A stretch of 64,000 nucleotides of DNA from Diphasiastrum complanatum. Lineage: Eukaryota; Streptophyta; Lycopodiopsida; Lycopodiales; Lycopodiaceae. The notes beneath the pieces were generated by a model. It was not told where the DNA came from, did not search any database, and saw nothing but the letters and a program-made list of their open reading frames with translations. Made by a program: the position numbers and the translations under genes. The stretch covers positions 10,450,683 through 10,514,682 of the forward strand of contig CM055095.1 in the NCBI GenBank assembly GCA_029204225.1. Reading direction: 5' to 3'. Shown piece by piece: positions 23,715 to 36,500 of the stretch (position 1 is its first letter; each line of letters starts with the position of its first letter).

Positions 23715-26700
23715 TCATTGGGTTTTTCTCAGCAAGGTTTGCACCTGAGCTGTTAGTGAAGGTATGCCTCCAGAACTTTTCAAAGAGCGAGCTTTGCTGA
23801 CTCCTTCGGCATAAATTTCACCAAGTTGCCACCGTGGCCTCAAATCTAGCTGTTTCATCACCAGACAGATACTTAGCCTAGAAAGGAAGAGAATCCCAAA
23901 AGAATGATTTACAGGCCTTAAAACAACCTCAAATCATTGTGCAATCAATCGATAGAACTTCCTTTTCAATTTAAAACTAGCAGAAGGAATCTACAAACTA
24001 TATAGACGGAGAACATTATCTATCCTCATTGTCAGCAGTTCAAAGTATCATGGTCTATGAGCAAGCAAAGCCAGATAATCTAAATTTTTTGTCTCAACAT
24101 ATTTACAACCTTTTGCAATCAAAGTTGGTGATTCCGTTAACGGACTGTTATGAAGACAAGTTCCTGTAAACCCAAAGTACATAATTCACAAAGATGTCGC
24201 CTTCTAGATAGTACTTTGCATATAAGCATTTAAGTTGATACTCAACATCATTAACAATGACTAGAAGCTTGCATGGGAAGTGATCTATCAACAACCTAGT
24301 TTTACATACCCAAGCATCTGCTGGCTCGTCGAGATGAGGTGGTGGATCGAAAATCCCGAGACGTAAATGCTCAATTCCAGCCCACGCAACCATCACCCCT
24401 GAAAATATTCCCCAGTTAAACATGAAAGTAGCTTAATCTACTGTTTAGATGCGAAACTGGGAGAACAATATATTTACCAGGTGAATAACACCCACGACAG
24501 TACAAAACCGCAGCCAAATTTTATTGGTATATATGTTTATGAAGTAGACAGAGGTCTGTTAAATCCAAGCATGTTCCTGAATCCTTTAGGGTGCCAGCAA
24601 GCAAAATGAGAAATATAAAAAGAGCTCTAACATGAAACCTCAGCCAAATGAACAAGCAAGCAGCACTAATCATATGCCTCTCAGGTCAAGCCAATCTAGT
24701 ATACCATGCATACCATAAGAAGGTACAAAACATCACTGTGCCTCCATTGCATCACTATGAGAGAACAAGAGTGCTAGAGAAGAATGTTCATTCCACCATA
24801 GAGATCCCGCAAAAGCTATCAGTAGGAATATGAAGAATCCAACTCGGCTAAACAACTGCTATACCAAGATACACACTGCTGCTATGAATAGAGAATGTTG
24901 CCATACAAAGGAACCATGCCAACAAGTAAAGCTGAAGAGAGCACCACCATACATGCTCCAACATGTAAGAAGATCCCAAACCACATTGAACATCATAGCA
25001 CCAACTCAAATAGAATTGGTGAATTATCATGAAGATGAAGATGACTGCCGCTATCAGACCATACATGAGCAACAAAGGATGGAGCCAAATTTTATATGCA
25101 GTCACCAAATATGTCAAAAATATGCACCAGGAACTGGAACAATTGCAACCCAGGAAATATATGAATGTGAGACATCATCTGCAAGAACTAGCTCAAATGC
25201 ATCCAATGAAAAATATGTACACTAGGAATGCCATGTAGAACCAACACAGACCAGATGTACCACCAATAAGCTATAGATAGAGGCATGGTCATATAGGACT
25301 GCCCTGGAGAATAAACAACTACACAATTGCTGGTAAACTGTAAACTGATAGGCAAAATTCCAAGGAAGAAACCAGTGGCAGTTCTTGAACTATGCATGTA
25401 AATGAGTCATAATTCATATCCACATCCAACTCATGTGGAACAACCTTGTCTGACCATTGGAATATAACCTTTGATAGCAACATGCTATCAAAATTACGAC
25501 TAAGCTTGCCACTTGAAGAGTGTGCTGGAAACTATATAAAAGATGAACAATCTCAAACCCAGTCGATCCCAAGGTATCCTAAGGGACCATGCATACAGGA
25601 AAGCATCTTCGGCAAAGGACTTTGAAGCGTAGTGACCAGGGAACGGGAACGAGCACGGGAATGGGAACAAGCAACGGGAACGAAAACATCCCTGAAAAAA
25701 TGGGAACGGGAATGTCAACATAACAACATATAATCAAACATACACATATACATCGAAGTTTGAAATTTATAGAATTTTGTATATTGAAATTACACATAAT
25801 ATAAACAATCCTCTCTCATCTATCTTGTTTGCAGGTCTTAGCAGAAACTGTGACCAGGGAACACGTTCCCAACAAGAGCACATTGGGAACGAGTGGCACG
25901 TTTAAAAAGCCACGTTCCCTGGTCACTATGCTTTGAAGAGATAGCCCAAGGACATCAGACCTTAGTAAAAATTCTGACTACCATAGGTGAAGTAACCAAG
26001 CCACCCATGTACATAGAACCATCAAGAAAGAAACCTCTAAATGCACAAGGATTCACAAGAGCGCAAAGAATCTATCAGAGAATAGGTACCACGATTCTTT
26101 CGATGCAATAACCAAATGTAAACATCATAGGCTGTATGAAGTGACCATGCCAGTCGTATCAACCAAGGATGCCACACAACGATAGGTACGAATGGTATTA
26201 CAAATGTGCACCTGCCCTGAAGGATTCATAAAGACCAAGAACATTTAGCCCATCAACTGAACATGACGTAATGACATCCCAAGCTAGTCCTCTAGATTGA
26301 AAATGCCTAGTAGCAATGACGTGAACAAATGGACATTGGAGAGGATGCAGGAGAGGAGGGTGGTGATGAGGCTGAGGCGGGATTGGATGATGATGATGAG
26401 GAGGCCTCGGACACGGTGAGGCCTCCAAGTGGCATCACAAGCTGCAACCTCCCTCATCATGTCACAAAAGATGGTGGTGTCGGCCAAGGCAAATACAAGG
26501 TAGCCACTGTAAAAAAACTAGCGTGTAAGTGTACTCGTTGTCATTGCCTCATGGTGTCCCGCTGCCACCCTATAGGCACTGTGCTTTGTTGATATGTGCC
26601 CCCCTCAACCCTGTCCTGTGTAGGTGCATGTCGTCATGGCTTGACTCTAGAGCGTGAGTGTGCTCTGTGGTCTCTCCTCCCATAGCCACCATAGGAATTG

Positions 26701-29648
26701 CCGCCTTTTCTGAACCTGGGCCACTACCCTTAATAGGCCCTCCCTGAACTAACTCCCTTGATGGAAAAGCTTCTCTTGTAGATGATGGCCCTGTTGCCAT
26801 GATGGGTCTGCCTCTATTGATGAAGTCCGTGATGGCCCTACTATTGCTGATGGAGGCCATGATGGGTTGTTGCTGATAAACTAGTGTCATGGTCCTACTC
26901 GACTACTATCCAGGTTAGGCCCGGTCCATATGTCCAAGGCCCCCCCTAATGGTCCAAACCACAAATAGGGCCCTAATGGGGGTTTGGACCATTAGGGGGG
27001 GCCTTGGACAACTAGGCTGTGATGGCCCTGCGCTAGAAGGTGGACCGCTACTGCAAGTAGCCCTTGATATTGTGCCAATAAAACCTTTGCTTGCAAATCT
27101 CCACATAGTCACTCTTGCCCTCTTCTATGTGCTACAATCACCTTCCACTCATCACGGCCTTCACATAGACTGCTTACACTAGCCATTTGGCCTCCTATTC
27201 TTCTCTCCCCAAGCTCTTCTTCTCTCCTTTTGGTGCACTGGAAATGGGGGCTTTGAAGGTTAAAAAAAATATCAGAATATGTATATTTTTACAGCATTCC
27301 AAGGTTCCGGAACGTTGTGTTCCAAGACACTGCGTTTCGGAACGTGGGGTCGTCGTTCCAATGCACCTTAGGGACAATATCAAGAATGGAGGAAGATTGA
27401 TGGAATGCTATATCCAAGCATGTCTCATCCTGAGCTATGGAACTAACAAGAGAATCTAGATGATCCTTTTCCCCATATGTAGATATGACCAAACGTACTT
27501 GTACCGAGCTATACAACTACACAACCAACAGGAGAATTTGGATGATCCTCTTTCTCATTTGTACATGTGACCGTGCCACAATTGGAACAATCTCAGCAAG
27601 ATCAACTTCTAATTGAGGCTTGGTCGATGCTCAGAAACATCCTAAAGCTCAAAGCTAAAACTCTTCTTAAAAAAAGTGACCTATGTAATCATGTGTTATG
27701 TAGATCTTGTTGTCCAAGATCTAGAAGACATCGTACTAAATTCGACCAGCAATGCATCTTCAAGAACCATAAGTGTAAATATGTACATAAGAGCTAACAC
27801 TTGAGGGAGATGACTCTTGTTGTCATCCCAACTATACTCAAAATGCTTTTTGGATAACTTGTCAAGCGGTCACACTGGGTCACGACTTGTAATGCACCTA
27901 TCCAAGCTTGGCAGTTGTCCCCTTTGGTTACCGACCATTGGCAAGCATTAGCCTCGGGCCCAGAAATGTATTTATTTCCAACTTTTGCTGCCAAAAAGTA
28001 CAAAAGAAATGACCTTCTCTATTAGTAAAAAAACAGGGTACTAAAAGCAGGACCAGTGAAGGAAAAGCATATGGCGTGGCACAGAGTTGAATGTTTTTTG
28101 GAAATCCACAAAACAAAAATACACTCTCTCATGTCTGGATCTGGCCTCCTCAATGATAGCACGAAGTGTGAACACATGATCAGTGGCGGAATGTTGTGCC
28201 CTGAAGCCAGCCTAGCCCAAGGCATGCAATCACCGTGTCTCTGCCTCACAACTAATCACTATCTAAAGGATCGTGCCATAAAGTTTAGCCACAATATGCC
28301 CAATCAAATGGTACGATAGAGGTTTCATGGGGTCACCACTATTATGACTGGGGTGCATGATATTAGTGCACCATGGCAGGGGAAAGCCTGAAATGATGGC
28401 CCCATTAAGGAGTGAGGCCAAGACAACGGGCGCAAGTATGTCAGTGGCATGAATCAGGAGTTCGGCCTCTAGGTCCTTGATATCCCGAGCATGATGTATC
28501 TTCATTTTCTCAATGGCAAGAGGGACCATAGCAAGGGTGAAAAAGGAGGTGGAGGGACGAGGAGATATGACAATCGGATCAGTGGGAAAGGTATAGAGTG
28601 AAGTGGCATACTTAGTCCAACAACGTAAATCTCTCAGCAATGGGGGTGGAGCCCATGGGATAAACTCGCCAAAAAGCCCCAGATGAGGAACTACAACGAA
28701 GATCCACAAGATGTTTCCCTTCATAAGTTTCATGTATGCATTTTTTACAACAACAATATGCATCTAATATTACGAAGATGGGAGACTGTAAAGATTGTGC
28801 ATTGTTGACTTGAGAGTGGAGTTGTTTGCATACATTATCATACCAAGGTTGGTGAGGATGACGAAACTTCGAGCGAGTGGATTTTTTATGATGTTTGAAA
28901 GGGAAGGCCATAGAAGTAGTGGTATGAAGAGCTGTAGTGAGAATTGATGCTTGGGAATGGAGTGGGCTATCATATGGAAAACTTCGAAGAATGAAGGAGA
29001 GAGCATCTTGGTAAAGATGTGTGTAACAGTGTAAGCATGATTAAACGTGTAAATTAGGGGCGCGTTCCATAGGAGAGGGATTAGATGGAGAGAGATCTAA
29101 CACCGAGACCAAATGAATGCAAAGAAAGGAATGGTCAAATAGTGTGGTAGGGGAAACCATAAAGTAAGATAAAAAGGCTAAAAAGATGGTGACCCCATGG
29201 AATAATCCACGCCACTATGCCCACCACTATGAGGGTGACAAGTATAATCACCAGAACGCCAATAGGACAAGCCATTAAACATGGCAAGCTCATGGGCCTC
29301 ACCCAATAGAAGAAAATGCTCACCATATGTAGAAACCAGGCCACCCTCATCAACAAATATCCTGTCAATTCCTGTATCCATACTATCCATGGCATGTATC
29401 CTCAAAGGATCATCAGTGATCATGTGAAACTCTGTCTGTCTAGAGGAGGTCCTGGTGTTGAAGTTTCCGGCCAAAAGCATATGACCATCAACGCTAGAGG
29501 TAGTAGCAGCAGCGATGGCACTTATTTTTCCAACAGCATCAGCGACGGAGGGCTGGTCAGCAGCGATAGGGGTAAAGCTGTTTCCAGACCGAGGTGGAGA
29601 GCAGGGGGAGTTACCTCCCTCATGCTTACGTGGAGAGAGAGAGAGAGA

Positions 29649-29694
<46 letters not shown>

Positions 29695-30490
29695 TTTTTA
29701 ATGTCTTTTCCATGCCAAAAGACATATAAGATGAGAAAAGTACATATGTGATAATGGACCAAAGACGGAACAGTGCTGTCAACAGCTAAAAAACCAAGAC
29801 TATCAACTCTAAAATGGTCCAGGAATATATGGCACAAAAAACGTAGCCATTTTACAAGGTCAACTGGACATCTTAGCCTCAAACTCAAAACTCTGATACA
29901 AACTCAAACGCTATATTCTAACATATCTATTTTGTCTCAACTAAATGCTTAGCTTCAACAAAATGGATATTGTCGTCTCTGTAAATTAGGCGTCTCCCTG
30001 TATCCTTCACTTTCTTTAGAGCCATTTTCCTTTCCGCCACTTGCACAGATGTGAGATCTTCATCAAGGAAGATCTTGGTATCTTTTGGTTTAACCCATCG
30101 TTTAACACTTCATGTCTATCATCGATCGCAGTAAAGTGTAAGACAAGAGTATCAACGTCTTTCTTCATACGCCAAGTGGTGTCTAATCGTGGTGTTGAAG
30201 GTGTAATTCCAAGAACAATTTGCATTGAGGGCATTTTGAGAGTCTGGAATGCCTCTAACATGCACATTGAGAGCTTTGCGTTCTGACAATTGACTCACTA
30301 AGCGTGGCCGAAATGAAAGAAGATGGAGCCTCAGATTTACTAGAACGTTTCAGGACGTTTGCCCAAGATAAGACCTCTGTATGGTGCTGCTCTGTGCTGC
30401 ATTCCAGTTGTTTGATTGCCTGTCACTTGACCTCTCCAACCTCCTGATAAATGTTATTAAATTTAGATTCCAATTGCTGGATATGTGACT

Positions 30491-30554
<64 letters not shown>

Positions 30555-33500
30555 ATTATCTGTACACAATCGAGGAGGTGGACAGATAAGTTGCAGGCCA
30601 TGCTCCTTAGTCACTGCACCAAGCTTGGTCCGAACTACATTGTTTGATGCAACACCCCCTGAAACCACCTGTATAGACCCATCCAAGGTTAGCCTCCATG
30701 ACATCTCACATCTGGTGCATATCCATGGCTTACAAAAACACACCAAAGATGAAGGTACTGACCAGACAAGACACTGTAGGATCTATTTTACGAGCCCAAT
30801 CGATAGCTCTGCGACATCTATCTTCCAAGTGAAGAATTGCAACTCTCTACAGAAACAACCATGGAAAAAAGATCAAATTATTAGCAAACTTTTCATCACC
30901 AACCATTTAACACTTCAAAAAATTTCTATTATACAATATAAGGCAACAACGAACCCATTTGATCTTTGTGATCATTTATCTATTTGAGATTGTTAGTTAT
31001 TCACTTCCATCGCATCTCATTGCTAAACACATAAGCTTTTCTAGAAAATATTTACATGCATGCAAACTGTCATTTTCCAACAAACTTCTCAGTCTAAGCC
31101 TAGGCTAAAATGTATCCTGCACAAAAGCTAAAAAGGTTTTTCTTGTTTAGCTTACACCATACTTTTCAAGGCTAGCAACTAGCATGTAGATTGAAATGAG
31201 AATCCAGAATTGTCGAATTCTAGGTTTGACTGTGATAAAAACTACCTGATGCAACAAGAAAAGTTATACCACTTCAAATTCAGGGAAAACAATACTGCCT
31301 GTGCATGATATATAGAGAGATACTGCAAAGAGAGTGACCAATCATGGGATTTCTTAGGAAATATAATAGCCTCCATAAGGATGATGATAAAGAAAAGCTA
31401 TTCAGAAGCAGAATGTAAATTGTAAGCTGAGATTATACTAAGATAAGCTAAGAGCTACTTTTCAAACAATCAATCTACTAGAGGAAGCATCATGCCTATC
31501 ATATTTAAGTAGAAGGCTCAATGAGTTCAAGCTAGGAACCCAATAAGATTGAACAAGCTTATCCACATACCGAGTCACTTATGAAGAGAATAAGTCATCT
31601 TATCTGATGCTAATAAGACCCAAGAGACAAAATCACCAACTCTACTGACAAATAATAATAGATAGGGTACTAGAGACCAATGCACAATGTAGAGTCCATA
31701 ATTGACTTGTAGCTGTCCCTCCTCAAGAAGACACAATTCCTCGATGTCACTATAGAAAAAAATGAAAATGTCGAGAAATACAAGTTGTTGATAAACTACA
31801 TAGTATTGAAGGTGTTGCCAAAAAATGAAATAAGAACACAATACCATTGATTGTATATATTGTAGAAGTTGCAACAATCCATGAATTAGAATAGTAGCCA
31901 ATGGATCAAGAACGCCAAAAAAAGGAACCACATGTAGACTGTGAGCAAAGCATGATAGAAAACCTCTCTTGTAGCATGTCAACCTCATAGACCCAGAGTG
32001 CTCCTTGAACGAAGCATCAAATAGCACGACATGGTCAGTCCTACCCCTAATACACCATGCATGCCATTTGGGTATACTAGTAGGATGCAAAAAAGGCAGA
32101 GAGGCTACCAATCAAATAAATCCAAAGCTATTGGAAGGGACCAAGAATGCCCGATAACAACTGCAACAAATGGCATAGAGGAGATGGACAGAGGTAGCAT
32201 TATAACTAAATCTTGTGACCAAAGTAGCTAACCCATCAAAGAGAGTGGGATAACAAACTTCAACGGAGACACCAATTGGCAACAATAAACACATGGGACC
32301 CCTCGATGCAAAAGGATCCATGGTAGCCAATGTTATCTATACAAAGAACACCACTCTTTAATAAGCTATCTCAATGCTATTGGGACACCATTTTGTATCA
32401 TAACATTGAAAACTTTGAAATATGTGCCTCAATTCGAGCTTTAAGAACCAAACAATCAAGTGAACAAGCCACTAATGGTACTTTGCTCGAGTTGTAGGAA
32501 CCAAAAGAGCGATTGAATAGATTACTAAGTGTACCTTGAGTAAACATGTACGTTCCTTCTAATACGGATCTTGGAACTATACCTCATGTGCAAAGTGTTG
32601 TGACTACTTTGGATATGCTAGTAACTCTAAGCTAGTCGATGTGTAGAATGAGTCTCCCCCCATCCTTAGGCAAACCTTGAAGCACATTGCCTACTAATTG
32701 GTCATACCACCTACCACCTTTTGACCCACAAATACAATGTGTTAATGATATGCCACCCCCATGCCTAATGTACCATTGTGACTATAAGACCAAACTGGTC
32801 ACACGCTAGCTAACCCTAGCCACTGCCTGCCAAATTACGGTTAACTTGGTCAATTGTACGTCGGCTTTACTGAACTTGCCACACAACACGTCATGTGCAA
32901 GTACACCAGGTTCGTCTCTGATAATGCGTATTAGCTCACTATCTGGAAATTGATAGGCTTCACGTGCCTTGGTGTACAAAAAGCAAATTGGTGCCTAATG
33001 GACAAGTTTTCGCACCGAAATAGTCATGACACGTCTAGTGTCCTCATCATCACTTACCTACAAGTCATCCCAAATTTCCTCATCCTTGTCCTCATCTTGA
33101 CGTTGTTGTAATACATGGAGCTTCTTGCCCATGCATCGAGGACAATCCTTGAAAAGGTGTTGCCAAGATAGAAAAAACATAATTGGTCTTTCTTGGCCTC
33201 TTCCTTGAGTGAGGGGAGACTTGTTGTAAGCATGACAAGCCATAGGAGATGCTAACTTGCGCTTCAAAATCTGCTGCATCTGGATAGGATCCTTCTGACC
33301 AGCTTGGCCAAACTTTCGCGAACCTTTCCTTTGGGGCCAACTTGCCACTCCAGATTCAGCGTTGTTGCGCACATTACTTTCAAAGTTGAGCGTTGTTGCA
33401 GCTATCTCTTCCAAGGTTTTGCGACCTTCATTAAGAACTAAAGGCCTCAACTCTTCGCGAAGGCCAAAGATAAACTTGTGGACCACAAGCCACTCGGGAA

Positions 33501-36500
33501 TCTCCTCTGGTATCTTGATAAGTACCTCTTTGTACTTATTGGCATATTCCTGCATTGTGTACTACCTCTGACGATGCAAAAACCAAGCATTCGTCGCACG
33601 TACATGCTCATGTGGAGGAATGAATTGAGCCCTAAAAGCTCGCTTGAATGCAACCCAGGTGGAAGGAGCCTGATTGGAATTCAATAACTTGTGCCACCAC
33701 CTGTCAACAAAATAAGTAAAATGATAAGCAGCTTTGTTGACTTGCCAACCTTCATCAGTTGGGGCCCGGTATTCTTCCCATTTATGTAACCATTCATCGA
33801 CAATATTAATAGTTCTCTAGCGAGGGTTTCCAGCAAAACGAGTAGGCTTAATGTCCTTATCTTTAGGACAGGGGGGAGGATACATAGGACGTACAGAAGG
33901 AGATGGAAAGGGTTCTAGCCACAGTAGAAAGCATCGCTCGCATCTCTACCATGGTCCTCTTCATATTGTCCATGCGAACTTGCATAGACAGAGAAACACC
34001 TGCAAGCGAACTCGCAATCACCGTATTTGGATTATGGTCAGGGATAGGGTCCAAGGATAGGGCTAGCAGGTTTGGACTGACCAAATACTTGTGCTAGTTC
34101 TGCTCCTCGGAAAATTTGTCGATTTTTTCCCAAAAACAGCCTGGAATCAGCTGTAAATTGCTTGATCTTCGATCTGAAAATGGTGGCCTTGGGCCCTTAT
34201 TATATGGTTATATGTGGAGTGGGGGCCCGTAGGAGGGCACACTATTTTCCCTCCACATTTTGCCTCCCTTTACTTTTGAATTCCTATTTTAGGGTTCATT
34301 GGTAGGGTATTTATAGGGGCATTTGTACACTCATTTTTCAGATTATTGATTGGTATTGCTTGGGCTCTTCGTGGGAGAACCTATTGTCTTGTCTATTGCT
34401 TGTAGGGCTTTAGTCTATTGCTGTCTTTTATGCTTCATTGATTCAACACCTGAGATTTTGATCATAACTTGGTATCAGAGCACTTTCCTGATTGCTGAAT
34501 TTCAAATCTGATTTTTTGATTGGGTGCCCATTTTCCTTGCTGATTTTTCTCTCTTTGCTGAGGGCTTTCGTCTCTTTGCTTCAGCAACATTCAGAACAGT
34601 TTGGAGGACCAACTCCCATCAGAGCATTTTCCTTGGCGGAGCTTTAGCAGATAGTTAGCGGAAGTACTTCCGCTAAATTTGGCGGCCGGGAAAAAAAAAA
34701 AAAATTTGGGCAGATTATTTCCGGCGCCCAAGTTCCAAATCCTTTTCCCTCTTTTTTTTTTGAATCCTCCATTTGATTCAGGGAAAGGATTCCCAGCCAT
34801 CTTTTCAGCATTGATTGGAGGCTGTCCAGCGCCCTACTTCATCACATTTTTCAGCCATTGTTCCAGCAAAGTTTCAGCCATATCTCAATTTTGATTGGAG
34901 GCTGTCCATCGCCCTATTTCATCACATTTTCTACAGATTTCCAGCCATATTTTCAGCATTGATTGGAGGCTGTCCAGCGCCCACTTTCATTCTCCTTATC
35001 TGTCAGTTCACCTTCGTCCACTCTTCCTTCTGCACCACGTCCTCCTTTTTCTCCTCGTCCTGTTTTTGTTCGTCGCTACTCACTGCCTGAGATGTCTGAG
35101 ATCCGTGGGAAGCGCTTATGTTTCAACTGTAAGAGTCCTGATCATATCGCCCGTGATTGCCGACAGCCTGCCACTACTACTGCCGTCTATTTCCATGATG
35201 CTGACACACCTGATGATAGTCCTGATTCTGCCATATGCCTTCATATTCTTGATGATGACCCACGTGTTGATCAGTTTGCCACACCCACTGAGCCTGTTCC
35301 TGATCCCCCTGATCTAGCTGTATGCCATGCTCAGCTTGCTTATGCTACTTGGGCCGGTAAGCCGGGTCCACGCCATATCCGTCTTCGCGTACGTATCACT
35401 GGTCGTGAGTTTATTGCCCTTGTTGACACGGGTAGCACTCACTCGTTTCTCAGTAGTCATATTACTACATGCATTCGTGCTATTCCAGTCACTACGCCTC
35501 ATCCCCTGCATCTTGAGGTTGCCAGTGCACACTCTTTTCCTAGCACGCAGATATATCAGCAGCTTTCATATCGGATTGGAGGCTTCCTTGGTCAGGCAGA
35601 TTTTCATATTATTCCACTTACACGGTACGATCTTATCCTCGGTCCTGATTGGTTTGCATCCCTTGGTGCGGTTACAGCAAACCTCCAGCAGCAGACATTG
35701 ACATTCTCTCATGATGGTACTCAGCATATATTTTCCGGTATTGATTCTCGACAGGACTATTAGCTTATTTCTGGGAAGCAGTTCATACGGAGCCTCCCGA
35801 AGGCCCACTGTGCGGCTATTCTTTCTGTTCAGCCTATTGCGGATGCACCACCTTTGCCACAGGTATTTTCTAAACTGTTGCGTGAATTTGAGCATGTTTT
35901 TAGAGAGCCGACTCAGTTACCACCTTTACGAGATGTCAACTACCATATAGACCTTGTTTCCTTTGCATCACCTCCTTCTCATCCTCCTTTTCGTATGTCT
36001 ATTGTTGAGCGCAAGGAAGTCCAGCGTCAGGTGTCTGATTTATTACGTCAAGGCCTTATTGTTCCTAGCCACAGTCCTTTTGGTGCTCCTGTTTTACTTG
36101 TTGATAAGAAGGATGGTTCTAAACGTCTATGTATAGATTATCGTGCTTTAAATAAACTTACTATCCGTAATCAGTACCCTATCCCTCATATGGATGACCT
36201 GTTTGACCAGTTAGGCCAAGCCAAGATCTTTTCTAAACTTGACCTCCGTTCCGGTTATCACCAGATTCGTATGCATCCTCTTGATGAGCACAAGACAGCT
36301 TTCCGTACCCACTTTGGTCTGTATGAGTTTCGTGTCCTTCCTTTTGGTGTTACCAATGGCCCGCCCACTTTTCAGAATGTCATGAATAACATCTTTCGTC
36401 CTCTGCTTGGAAAGTGTGTCATTGTTTATTTTGACGATATCCTCATTTATAGCACCACTCTCTCTCTTCATGTTCAGCACGTTCGTTCTGTTTTTGTTTT

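Noticed and set aside
23850..23885. Alternative acceptor for the last GCP1 exon giving AKYLSGDETARFEATVATW
   Set aside because: It is in phase with the preceding exon but stops immediately after TW. The acceptor at 23850-23851 gives the conserved LRPRWQLGEIYAEG ending instead.
31575..32111. 178-codon minus-strand hydrophobic frame
   Set aside because: No known domain, no splice or regulatory context, and AT-rich DNA readily gives Leu/Phe/Tyr-rich frames. Left as unassigned intron.
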